In this document: positions 1 to 5,829 of the stretch, piece by piece
Numbering within the stretch: the first letter of the stretch is position 1
How the letters are laid out: the number at the start of each line of letters is the position of its first letter
Assembly (NCBI GenBank): GCA_946635125.1
Contig: CAMPBB010000016.1
Location: forward strand, 1-9,169
Source of the DNA: an uncultured Clostridia bacterium
GTDB taxonomy: Bacteria; Bacillota; Clostridia; Christensenellales; UBA1242
DNA length: 9,169 nucleotides
Direction of reading: 5' to 3'
The notes under the pieces: model-generated
The model's database searches: none
What the model was told of the DNA's origin: nothing
The model's input: the letters and a program-made list of their open reading frames with translations, nothing else
Program-made: the position numbers and the translations under genes

Positions 1-2
1 AT

Positions 3-515
3 CCAGAATTTTGGACCATGAATGATAAAGAATATTTAAATGGATTTACTCCACAATATTCAATTGAAGAACAAAATTTTTATGATTTGGATATGACAAA
101 AACTTTGCCTCTTTCCGAAGATGGAGAATATTATCTTGACAGAATATTAAATCTTTGCAAAAATTATCCAGAAATTAATTTTGTGTTTGGAAAAATGCCA
201 AGATTTTTAAATGATGAAATCGTTGAGGAAACTTACATATTAAGGTCTGCCATATCAAAAATTGAAGCAAGTGGTTATGAATATGTTGAATGGGAAGACT
301 ACATAAGTGACATAAACTTAAATCCAAAGAGTGATGCAAGAGATGCAATTCACTTAAATATTAATGGAGCACACAAATTCACTTCATTTTTTGGAAAATA
401 CCTAAAAAATCACTATGATATTTGTGGAGTCCAGCATTCAAAAAAAGTTGAAAACAAGTTTAATAGAGATTACAAACTTTATGAAAAAAACATTTTGCCT
501 AAAATAATTATATAA
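3..515 (+). CDS. SGNH/GDSL hydrolase-like protein, C-terminal part (5' truncated)
   Basis: The frame is open to the left edge (codons from base 3 read P-E-F-W-T before the first ATG at 18). No Shine-Dalgarno precedes that ATG, so this is the C-terminal part of a longer gene rather than a 165-residue protein. Seen: a D-A-I-H block (D109 and H112 counted from the ATG at 18) followed by N-I-N-G-A-H-K and F-G-K-Y-L-K-N-H-Y-D. This matches the terminal Asp-x-x-His catalytic block of SGNH/GDSL esterases of the clostridial cell-envelope type, which often end in a similar GKYLKxxYD helix and an acidic or aromatic tail. Family knowledge: such proteins are usually secreted or membrane-tethered esterases or acyltransferases acting on wall or surface polysaccharide. 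The nucleophile Ser block would lie upstream, outside the window. The substrate cannot be inferred. A strong terminator follows 5 bases after the stop. Confidence 0.7.
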   Translation, partial: PEFWTMNDKEYLNGFTPQYSIEEQNFYDLDMTKTLPLSEDGEYYLDRILNLCKNYPEINFVFGKMPRFLNDEIVEETYILRSAISKIEASGYEYVEWEDYISDINLNPKSDARDAIHLNINGAHKFTSFFGKYLKNHYDICGVQHSKKVENKFNRDYKLYEKNILPKIII

Positions 516-520
516 AAACA

Positions 521-549
521 AAAAACTGAGATTATATTCTCAGTTTTTT
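521..549 (+). terminator. Rho-independent terminator of the SGNH hydrolase gene
   Basis: An 11-bp stem (521-531 with 538-548; G/C-containing core CTGAGA/TCTCAG) has loop TTATAT and ends in a run of T. Bases 523-549 recur exactly at 2796-2822, loop included. Confidence 0.85.
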
Positions 550-551
550 GT

Positions 552-579
552 TTGTGATATAAAAATTTTTTGTTATAAT
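552..579 (+). promoter_or_regulatory. Promoter of the ATP-grasp gene
   Basis: The -35 is TTGTGA (552-557), followed by a 16-base spacer and a perfect extended -10 TGTTATAAT (571-579). Transcription would start near 586, giving a very short leader of about 14 nt that carries an AAAAAGGA-type ribosome binding site before the ATG at 600. Confidence 0.65.
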
Positions 580-599
580 AATGAAAAAGGAATAAGAAA

Positions 600-1763
600 A
601 TGGAAGAGAAGAGAAAGAATTCTTTTAACAAAGTTGTTTATTTAAGCATTCGTGAAAGTGATGGCGCATTTGCTGGATATAAGAAAAGTGTGTCAATTTT
701 AGGTTCAGGTGAAAATGGAAACATCTCGTTAAACAAAATAGCAAACATGAGATATAATCATAATAGCACAAAAAATTTTAAGATGCTTGATGATTTTTTT
801 ATAAAACAAATAAAAACGCTCCACGAACAAGACAAAACTTTGAGGTTTGCCTATTATAATAAACATAGAGTAACTTTTTTACCAAAAGACATACAAAGCC
901 TTATAGTTAATCAGCCTCCAAAAAGTGTTTTAAGATTTTGGGACGATAAGTTTAAGAGTAGAAGGTTTGTGAAGAACTTTTTGCAAATTTTAAAATATCG
1001 TGCTTTAAGTGGGGAAGACATAACATATGATAAGTGTAAAGAAATTTTTAAAAACGCACAAAGATTTGTGGTTCAAGCAAGGCACTCTGTTGGTGGCGCT
1101 GAAACATTTTTGTTAACAAAAAATAGTGAAGAAAAAGTGTTAAAGTGTTTAAACAAACGACAAAAATATGAAATAAGTGAATATAAAGAAAACAATGTTG
1201 CCATAAATGTTCACTTTTTGATTGCTCAAAAAAGCATTTTAGTTCTTCCTCCATCTGTTCAAATTATTGATGTGTCAAACGATACCCTTGATTATAGGGG
1301 CTGTGATTATGCAATTTATGAGCAAATTTTAAGCAAAAAAGTTCAAACAAAAGTTGAAAAACAGACAAAGATTTTGGCAGAAAAGATGAGAGAACAAGGC
1401 TATCTTGGAGTTGCTGGAGTTGATTTTATTGTGTGTGGAGAAGATGTTTTTTTCATGGAAGTAAATCCTCGTTTTCAATCTAGCACAATTGCTTTGAATA
1501 TGGCTTTATTTGAACATGGCTTAAAAAGTGTTAATGAACTTGATAACTTGTGTTTCACAAAGCAAACACTTCCAACTCTTCCCAAAATTTGTGTTAATTA
1601 CTCAAAGATATCACTTGCAAAAGGAGAACAAAACAATATAAAAGAAAAGCCTTACAAAATAATACTTGATGGATTTGACGAAAATGAAACAATTGAAAGT
1701 GGGGCATATCTTTACACAATTATTTATAAAGGCAGCATATACAAAGATTTGTTAAAAAAATAA
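600..1763 (+). CDS. ATP-grasp domain-containing protein, substrate unknown
   Basis: A 387-residue protein with the hallmarks of an ATP-grasp ligase. Residues 156-169 (F-V-V-Q-A-R-H-S-V-G-G-A-E-T) resemble the nucleotide-binding loop. G-V-A-G-V-D-F-I precedes E-V-N-P-R (287-291), whose Glu and Asn are the usual Mg-ATP ligands. Family knowledge: ATP-grasp enzymes activate a carboxylate as an acyl-phosphate and join it to an amine or other nucleophile. The N-terminal 150 residues do not match a pre-ATP-grasp domain I can name, and the C-terminal about 80 residues are also unassigned, so no substrate is proposed. ATG 600 is chosen because it is the first Met, is preceded by AAAAAGG and lies just downstream of an extended -10 promoter. 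The gene appears monocistronic: own promoter, weak hairpin after the stop, and a new promoter before the next gene. Fold assignment is firm; function is open. Confidence 0.8.
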   Translation: MEEKRKNSFNKVVYLSIRESDGAFAGYKKSVSILGSGENGNISLNKIANMRYNHNSTKNFKMLDDFFIKQIKTLHEQDKTLRFAYYNKHRVTFLPKDIQSLIVNQPPKSVLRFWDDKFKSRRFVKNFLQILKYRALSGEDITYDKCKEIFKNAQRFVVQARHSVGGAETFLLTKNSEEKVLKCLNKRQKYEISEYKENNVAINVHFLIAQKSILVLPPSVQIIDVSNDTLDYRGCDYAIYEQILSKKVQTKVEKQTKILAEKMREQGYLGVAGVDFIVCGEDVFFMEVNPRFQSSTIALNMALFEHGLKSVNELDNLCFTKQTLPTLPKICVNYSKISLAKGEQNNIKEKPYKIILDGFDENETIESGAYLYTIIYKGSIYKDLLKK

Positions 1764-1764
1764 A

Positions 1765-1784
1765 AAACCCAAAAAATGGGCTTT
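1765..1784 (+). terminator. Weak hairpin terminator after the ATP-grasp gene
   Basis: Short CCCA/TGGG stem (1768-1771 with 1777-1780) with an A5 loop, extended by A/T pairing and followed by only three T. A weak candidate, and some read-through is plausible. Confidence 0.4.
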
Positions 1785-1788
1785 GTAA

Positions 1789-1817
1789 TTGACAGAGTTT
1801 GTGGTTTGTGTTATTGT
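1789..1817 (+). promoter_or_regulatory. Promoter of the putative histidine phosphatase gene
   Basis: Consensus -35 TTGACA (1789-1794), exactly 17 bases, then -10 TATTGT (1812-1817) with an upstream TG that makes it an extended -10. Start expected near 1824, just ahead of the GGAGG at 1833-1837. Confidence 0.75.
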
Positions 1818-1842
1818 ATTGTAGGATTTTTTGGAGGTTTGT

Positions 1843-2679
1843 ATGGAAAAAGTATCACAAAAAGCTATAAGGTTTATGTGTCCTGAAGAAGGAACACAAA
1901 TAATTGTGCAGCGTCACTGTAATTATGATCGTGAAGAAGGGTTTTTGATCCCTGAATCTGTAGAAAATCAAAATAATTTATATGAGCAATTCGTTGAACA
2001 AATGAGAGATTCTCTTACTCCAGAGGAGATGAAGAGCACATATTTTTTGTTTATTGCTAGCTCAACCAAAGGGAAAAAGGATTTACAAAGGGCAAAAGAA
2101 ACAACTTTGATAGCAAAAAGTGTTATTGAGGAATCTTTTAAACCAGAACAAATTATAAACAATCAATTAAAACAAGAAAGTAGTGTTATGAAAGATGGGA
2201 TTCTTTTGCATAGCCATTTGATTGAACCAAAAATGTTTTCTTCTCAACCAGAATATTTGAAATTCTTAAAAGAAAACACGGATGGAACAATGAAAGGTGT
2301 GTTTTTGGCTTTTGAAGATGATGTTTTTACTGATGAAAGAAAACAAATGGGTGCTGAAGGACCTGATGAAATTGTTGGCAGAGTGGATCATACAATTACA
2401 GCACTAAAAAGATATTCTGATAATTTCCACAAAAATTATCCAGGTTGTAGACTTGTTATAGTATCAGGGACACATTATGACACAATCAGTCCATACACAA
2501 AAAGTGTTTATGGACTTCCGAAAACAGAGTATGTTGGAGTTGACTATTGTGGTGGTTTTAGTGTTACTATAGACAAAGAAAAAAAGGCAAATATCACCAT
2601 AAATGATGACACTATGCCTTTTCAAGTGAAAGAAAGTGAGCACAAGCCTCCTCAACAGATTGAAACACCAATGTTTTAG
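1843..2679 (+). CDS. Putative histidine phosphatase superfamily protein
   Basis: 278 residues from ATG 1843. An in-frame TTG at 1831 is rejected as the start because it overlaps the GGAGG ribosome binding site (1833-1837), which sits 5 bases before the ATG. Seen: an N-terminal I-I-V-Q-R-H-C block (R24, H25) where the phosphoacceptor RH of phosphoglycerate-mutase-like phosphatases lies. Next come a strand and segment resembling the family's 'Ssp..RakeTa' region (S-S-T-K-G-K-K-D-L-Q-R-A-K-E-T-T), and a late V-I-V-S-G-T-H-Y-D-T-I block (H211) where the second catalytic His is expected. The canonical third residue (Gly) of the RHG motif is Cys here. Family knowledge: these enzymes dephosphorylate sugars, nucleotides or proteins via a phospho-His intermediate. 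Superfamily assignment is tentative and the substrate is unknown. Bases 2106-2155 inside it recur downstream of the gene. Confidence 0.55.
   Translation: MEKVSQKAIRFMCPEEGTQIIVQRHCNYDREEGFLIPESVENQNNLYEQFVEQMRDSLTPEEMKSTYFLFIASSTKGKKDLQRAKETTLIAKSVIEESFKPEQIINNQLKQESSVMKDGILLHSHLIEPKMFSSQPEYLKFLKENTDGTMKGVFLAFEDDVFTDERKQMGAEGPDEIVGRVDHTITALKRYSDNFHKNYPGCRLVIVSGTHYDTISPYTKSVYGLPKTEYVGVDYCGGFSVTIDKEKKANITINDDTMPFQVKESEHKPPQQIETPMF
2106..2155 (+). repeat. 50-bp direct repeat, copy 1 (inside the phosphatase CDS)
   Basis: Bases 2106-2155 are identical to 2740-2789 (offset 634). In this copy the sequence encodes L-I-A-K-S-V-I-E-E-S-F-K-P-E-Q-I in the phosphatase frame. Identity stops at both ends: C2105 against T2739, and T2156 against A2790. 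Confidence 0.95.
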
Positions 2680-2692
2680 GTCCTTTTGCCTT

Positions 2693-2717
2693 AAGAGCTC
2701 TTTCTTGAGCTCTTTTT
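2693..2717 (+). terminator. Rho-independent terminator of the phosphatase gene
   Basis: Eight-bp perfect stem AAGAGCTC/GAGCTCTT (2693-2700 with 2707-2714), 6-base loop and a T-rich tail, 13 bases after the stop codon. Confidence 0.85.
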
Positions 2718-2739
2718 ATTTTTTCAATATCATCACTTT

Positions 2740-2789
2740 TTTGATAGCAAAAAGTGTTATTGAGGAATCTTTTAAACCAGAACAAATTA
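2740..2789 (+). repeat. 50-bp direct repeat, copy 2 (intergenic, gene fragment)
   Basis: Exact copy of 2106-2155 located beyond the phosphatase terminator. Read in the same codon phase it still encodes L-I-A-K-S-V...E-Q-I, then K and a TAA at 2792-2794, and a hairpin terminator begins 2 bases later. No start codon or ribosome binding site serves this frame, so it looks like the relic 3' end of a duplicated gene rather than a gene. Confidence 0.95.
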
Positions 2790-2795
2790 AATAAG

Positions 2796-2822
2796 AAACT
2801 GAGATTATATTCTCAGTTTTTT
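2796..2822 (+). terminator. Terminator identical to the one at 523-549
   Basis: Stem CTGAGA/TCTCAG with loop TTATAT, flanked by A and T runs. All 27 bases match 523-549. It follows the 50-bp gene fragment, so this gap has a second terminator with no intact gene of its own in front of it. Confidence 0.8.
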
Positions 2823-2837
2823 ATTTTATGCTTTTTA

Positions 2838-2866
2838 TTGACTTTTTAAAAATAATTTACTATACT
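2838..2866 (+). promoter_or_regulatory. Promoter of the PEP-synthase-like gene
   Basis: TTGACT (2838-2843), 17 bases, TATACT (2861-2866). Transcription would begin near 2873. This places the in-frame ATG at 2828 upstream of the promoter and fixes the start at ATG 2894, which has GGGGGG at 2879-2884. Confidence 0.75.
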
Positions 2867-2893
2867 TTTTTTAGTATTGGGGGGTTAAATTTT

Positions 2894-4714
2894 ATGATTG
2901 ATTCAAAGCATTTAGAAAATAAAAAATATAATCTTGGAGGAAAAGCAAATTCATTAATAATTCTCACACAACACAAAATACCAGTTCCTTCTTTTATTGT
3001 TATTTCAAAGGAAGATTTTGAAATGTTTTTAAAGGAGAATAAATTATTCTCAAAATTAAAAAAGTGGTTTGAAGATGAACAATATGATTTAATAAAGCAA
3101 TCTATTTTAAATGGGATATTTACTAAAGATTTTGAAAACAAGCTTTTAGTTTTAATGAGTAATTTAGGTATTAATGAATGTTCTGTTCGTTCTTCAGCGT
3201 CAAATGAAGATGGAGCAAAGCAATCTTTTGCTGGACAATATGAGACTTTTTTAAAAGTTAAACCAAAAGATGTGTTTGAAGCAATTAAAAAGTGTTGGTG
3301 TTCACTTTTTGATAGAAATGTAATTGCTTATACGGGAAAGGACAAGCTTGATGTTTTTGGAATGAATGTTGTTGTTCAAAAAATGATAAATCCTCAATTT
3401 GCTGGTGTTGCTTTTTCACGCGATCCGATTTCTAGAAGTTTGAATTATTCTGTTGTTGAAAGTTGTGTTGGGAATGGCGAAAAACTTGTTTCTGGACAAA
3501 CAACACCAACAAAATATCAAATTCGAAGGCAAAATGGCGAAGTGGATTTAATTATTGGCAAAAAAATGCTTAATGAAGATGATATTAAAAAACTTGAAAA
3601 GTATATTTTGAAAATTGAGAAAATTTATGAAACACCTATGGATATTGAATGGTGCTTTCAAGATAAAAAATTTTTTATTGTTCAAGCAAGACCTATAACA
3701 GCTTTTAGTGAAACATGTGAACCTTTTATAAAATTGATATCAAGAGAGAAAAAATTATTTGAGTTAGAGATATATTATTATGGTGAATATTATGGGATAA
3801 AAAAACTTACAAAAAATTTATATTATCAAAAACCTCTAATTGAGTTTTGTTCACCCGAAATTACAAATATATATTATAATACTTTTTCTTTGGAGGAGTT
3901 ACCTCAAAGCATCTTTAGGGAATTGGATAAAAATTTTGCAAAGTTTAAGGCTTCTTATCAAAAGATAGAAAAATATTGTAATGAACTTAAAGAGTTTTTA
4001 GAGGGAAAAACTTTGTTTTCTATAAAAAAAGTTTTTCAAAAACTATTAGAAATTCAACCTTTTAGCACTCTTGGAAATCTTGCTGGGCAGGGTTGGAAAA
4101 TTAGTAAAAGGGTTCAAAAACTTTTATTTTTCTATCGCGAAAAATATGATTACATAATTTATAAAACAACAACAGCTCTTGAAAAAATAATTTTATCTCA
4201 ACTTGATAAAGAAATTCAACCATATATATCTGTGTTAACCATTGATGAAATTTTAGCTCCAAATCTTATAAACAAAAAAGAACTTCAAAAAAGGGAAAAG
4301 GGCTTTGTTTATTTTGATGATAAGATTAATTTATGTAGTTTTGATAAATTTTTGAAGATAAATAATTTTTGTAAAAAAGAAGAAAAAGGCTCAAATAACA
4401 TTACTGGGACAAGTGCTTTTAGTGGCATTGCTAAGGGAACGGTTAAGATTGTTTTAAATACAAAGGATTTTAACAAGTTTAAAGAAGGAGATATTTTAGT
4501 TACTTCAATGACAACACCTAAATTTACTGAAATTATGCAAAAAGCTGGAGGAATTATTACTGATGAGGGTGGATTTACTTGTCATGCTTCAATTGTTGCA
4601 AGAGAACTTAAAGTGCCTTGTTTGGTTGGGTGCAAAAACGCAACTCAAATTTTAAAAGACAATATGGAAATAGAATTAAACACAACAGAGGGTTATGTGA
4701 AAGTTTTAAAATAA
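2894..4714 (+). CDS. PEP-synthase-like phosphotransferase (ATP-binding domain plus swivelling His domain)
   Basis: 606 residues. Residues 1-270 form a PEP-synthase/PPDK-type ATP-binding domain: Y-N-L-G-G-K-A-N-S near the start, V-R-S-S-A-S-N-E-D (R99) with S-F-A-G-Q-Y-E-T-F, V-V-Q-K-M...A-G-V-A-F-S, I-E-W, and Q-A-R-P-I-T at 264-269. Residues 505-606 form the phosphohistidine swivelling domain (G-T-S-A-F-S-G-I-A-K-G; G-G-F-T-C-H-A-S with catalytic His564; V-P-C-L-V-G). Residues about 271-500 are Lys- and aromatic-rich and unassigned. The C-terminal PEP/pyruvate TIM barrel of true PpsA is absent. The domain order is that of rifampin phosphotransferase and related ATP-dependent dikinases, in which ATP phosphorylates the His and the phosphate passes to a substrate bound by the middle domain. 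The protein is much shorter than Rph (about 860 residues), so I do not call it rifampin resistance. Own promoter and strong terminator: monocistronic. Confidence 0.8.
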   Translation: MIDSKHLENKKYNLGGKANSLIILTQHKIPVPSFIVISKEDFEMFLKENKLFSKLKKWFEDEQYDLIKQSILNGIFTKDFENKLLVLMSNLGINECSVRSSASNEDGAKQSFAGQYETFLKVKPKDVFEAIKKCWCSLFDRNVIAYTGKDKLDVFGMNVVVQKMINPQFAGVAFSRDPISRSLNYSVVESCVGNGEKLVSGQTTPTKYQIRRQNGEVDLIIGKKMLNEDDIKKLEKYILKIEKIYETPMDIEWCFQDKKFFIVQARPITAFSETCEPFIKLISREKKLFELEIYYYGEYYGIKKLTKNLYYQKPLIEFCSPEITNIYYNTFSLEELPQSIFRELDKNFAKFKASYQKIEKYCNELKEFLEGKTLFSIKKVFQKLLEIQPFSTLGNLAGQGWKISKRVQKLLFFYREKYDYIIYKTTTALEKIILSQLDKEIQPYISVLTIDEILAPNLINKKELQKREKGFVYFDDKINLCSFDKFLKINNFCKKEEKGSNNITGTSAFSGIAKGTVKIVLNTKDFNKFKEGDILVTSMTTPKFTEIMQKAGGIITDEGGFTCHASIVARELKVPCLVGCKNATQILKDNMEIELNTTEGYVKVLK

Positions 4715-4724
4715 AAAATAATAT

Positions 4725-4750
4725 AAAAAAGCCTATATTTAGGCTTTTTT
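4725..4750 (+). terminator. Terminator of the PEP-synthase-like gene
   Basis: GCCTA/TAGGC stem (4731-4735 with 4740-4744), flanked by A6 and T6, with a TATT loop, ten bases after the stop. Confidence 0.9.
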
Positions 4751-4774
4751 ATTATCTTCTAACACAGTAGCAAC

Positions 4775-4799
4775 AAAAAAAGACCTTAAAAAAGGCCTT
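4775..4799 (-). terminator. Terminator of tRNA-Asn
   Basis: On the minus strand an 8-bp stem (4799-4792 with 4787-4780, one G-U pair, 4-base loop) is followed by a T run. It starts 3 bases after the tRNA CCA. The pair that is G-U on the minus strand would be A-C on the plus strand, which favours the minus direction. Confidence 0.75.
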
Positions 4800-4802
4800 C
4801 AT

Positions 4803-4878
4803 TGGCTCCTCAAGCAGGACTTGAACCTGCGACCTGCCGGTTAACAGCCGGATGCTCTACCAACTGAGCTATTGAGGA
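4803..4878 (-). tRNA. tRNA-Asn(GUU)
   Basis: A 76-nt cloverleaf including an encoded CCA (4805-4803). Acceptor TCCTCAA/TTGAGGA, discriminator G, D arm GCTC/GAGC, anticodon loop CTGTTAA with anticodon GTT, T arm GCAGG-TTCAAGT-CCTGC. The outermost anticodon-stem pair (27-43) is U-C rather than Watson-Crick; the other four pairs are G-C or C-G. The gene stands alone between two plus-strand genes, with its own promoter and terminator. Confidence 0.96.
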
Positions 4879-4921
4879 ATAAGCTGGTGTTTTTTAATCC
4901 ATTCCATCGGATTATGCATTT

Positions 4922-4950
4922 ATTTTAGCAGATTTTTTGGGTTGTGTCAA
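4922..4950 (-). promoter_or_regulatory. Promoter of tRNA-Asn
   Basis: Minus-strand TTGACA (4950-4945), 17 bases, TAAAAT (4927-4922). Expected start near 4915 gives a leader of about 37 nt. That leader can pair TAATCC with GGATTA (4895-4900 and 4909-4914) as a small hairpin ahead of the tRNA. Confidence 0.8.
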
Positions 4951-5029
4951 TAATTTTTAGTTATATTTTTTGAAAACTTAACACTTTAAAGTAAAAAATT
5001 AAAAAAATGCAAATAATTGTTGTATTTTC

Positions 5030-5058
5030 TTTACTTTTTCGTCATAAATCGCTATACT
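5030..5058 (+). promoter_or_regulatory. Promoter of the PH-domain/lysine-tail gene
   Basis: TTTACT (5030-5035), 17 bases, TATACT (5053-5058); then AAAAGGGG (5065-5072) as ribosome binding site, 8 bases before the ATG. Confidence 0.6.
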
Positions 5059-5080
5059 TAAAACAAAAGGGGTTTAATGC

Positions 5081-5731
5081 ATGGAAAGATTTAAAAGCAA
5101 AATTGGTGCTTGCACATTTTTAACATTTTTAATTATCTGTGTTTTAGATATTGGATTGTTGATGTTTTGGGGATTAACAGGAATTTGGATTCCATTTTTA
5201 GTGTTTACAGCACTTTTTATTGTGTTTGTTATTCCGCCATTTTTCTTCACTCAATACAGTTTAACGCAAGATTATTTAAAAATAACTTGTTTGTGGGTTG
5301 CTTTGGGGAAAAAGATTAAGTATGAAGATATTGTGTGCGTTGTGCCATGCCAAAGTGCAAAAATATCTGCAAAACTTGCAAATGATTGCATACAAATTGT
5401 TTACATGAAAAAAGGTAAAACAAAAGAAATTTTTGTTTCTCCAGCACTTGGAGACAGATTTGTTAATCAGTTAACAGACAATGTTTTGTTTTCAACAGTG
5501 ATTGAAGAAAAGAAAGCAGAACAAGAGTCAATGAAAATTGAGGGAATTGAAGTGCCACAAAACAAAATTGACGAACAAAAACCAGTTCAAAAGAAAACAA
5601 AAGCACCAGTTAAAAAAAATAATGTAACAAAAAAACAAGCAGCAGTTAAAAAAGAAACAGCAAAGAAAGTGGCCACAAAAAAACCAGAAGCGAAGAAGAC
5701 TGTTAAAAAAGTTACAAAAAAAGCAAAATAA
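5081..5731 (+). CDS. Membrane protein with bacterial PH-like domain and lysine-rich H1-like tail
   Basis: 216 residues in three parts. Residues about 9-57 form two hydrophobic membrane segments separated by a short G-I-W-I-P turn. Residues about 58-140 form a beta-rich domain (Y-S-L-T-Q-D-Y-L-K-I, G-K-K-I-K-Y-E-D-I, I-Q-I-V-Y, K-E-I-F-V-S-P) that resembles the bacterial PH domains found after paired membrane helices; in that family the opening strand is followed by a segment like K-I-x-Y-x-D-I. The last 50 residues contain 21 Lys, arranged as KK pairs spaced by Ala, Val, Thr and Pro, like histone H1 or HU-tail sequences, and are probably disordered and cytoplasmic. The start has a strong AAAAGGGG site 8 bases upstream. 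Monocistronic, with a strong terminator. Nucleic-acid or anionic-surface binding by the tail is inference. PH assignment is moderate; overall function unknown. Confidence 0.7.
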   Translation: MERFKSKIGACTFLTFLIICVLDIGLLMFWGLTGIWIPFLVFTALFIVFVIPPFFFTQYSLTQDYLKITCLWVALGKKIKYEDIVCVVPCQSAKISAKLANDCIQIVYMKKGKTKEIFVSPALGDRFVNQLTDNVLFSTVIEEKKAEQESMKIEGIEVPQNKIDEQKPVQKKTKAPVKKNNVTKKQAAVKKETAKKVATKKPEAKKTVKKVTKKAK

Positions 5732-5732
5732 G

Positions 5733-5764
5733 AAAAACATATTGAGAAATCAATATGTTTTTTG
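5733..5764 (+). terminator. Terminator of the PH-domain/lysine-tail gene
   Basis: Nine-bp perfect stem ACATATTGA/TCAATATGT (5737-5745 with 5750-5758) closed by a GAAA tetraloop and extended by A/T pairing, with a T tract, starting 2 bases after the stop. Confidence 0.9.
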
Positions 5765-5768
5765 TTTG

Positions 5769-5797
5769 TTGATTAAAATTCTTTTGTATGATATAAT
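5769..5797 (+). promoter_or_regulatory. Promoter of the helicase-LOG operon
   Basis: TTGATT (5769-5774), 17 bases, consensus TATAAT (5792-5797). The leader of about 26 nt holds GAGG at 5815-5818, 11 bases before the helicase ATG, slightly longer than the usual spacing. Confidence 0.8.
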
Positions 5798-5829
5798 AAA
5801 ACAATAAAAGTTATGAGGTAAACAAAGCA

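Noticed and set aside
18..20. ATG 18 as the true start of the first gene
   Set aside because: The frame stays open to the window edge, there is no Shine-Dalgarno, and the family needs a large N-terminal catalytic part. The gene is truncated by the window.
1831..1842. TTG start for the putative phosphatase
   Set aside because: The TTG sits in the GGAGG ribosome binding site itself. The ATG at 1843 is correctly spaced from it.
2828..2893. N-terminal extension of the PEP-synthase-like protein from ATG 2828
   Set aside because: It lies upstream of a TTGACT-17-TATACT promoter (2838-2866) and has no ribosome binding site. ATG 2894 has GGGGGG at the right distance and begins just before the conserved Y-N-L-G-G-K-A block.
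2894..4714. Rifampin phosphotransferase resistance gene
   Set aside because: The domain order is similar, but the protein is some 250 residues shorter than Rph and the middle region shows no recognisable rifampin-binding domain. The name would overstate the evidence.
4951..5029. Possible riboswitch or small gene in the gap between tRNA-Asn and the PH-domain gene
   Set aside because: The stretch is simple AT-rich sequence without a hairpin-plus-T-tract, conserved motif or reading frame. It serves only as the spacer between two divergent promoters.
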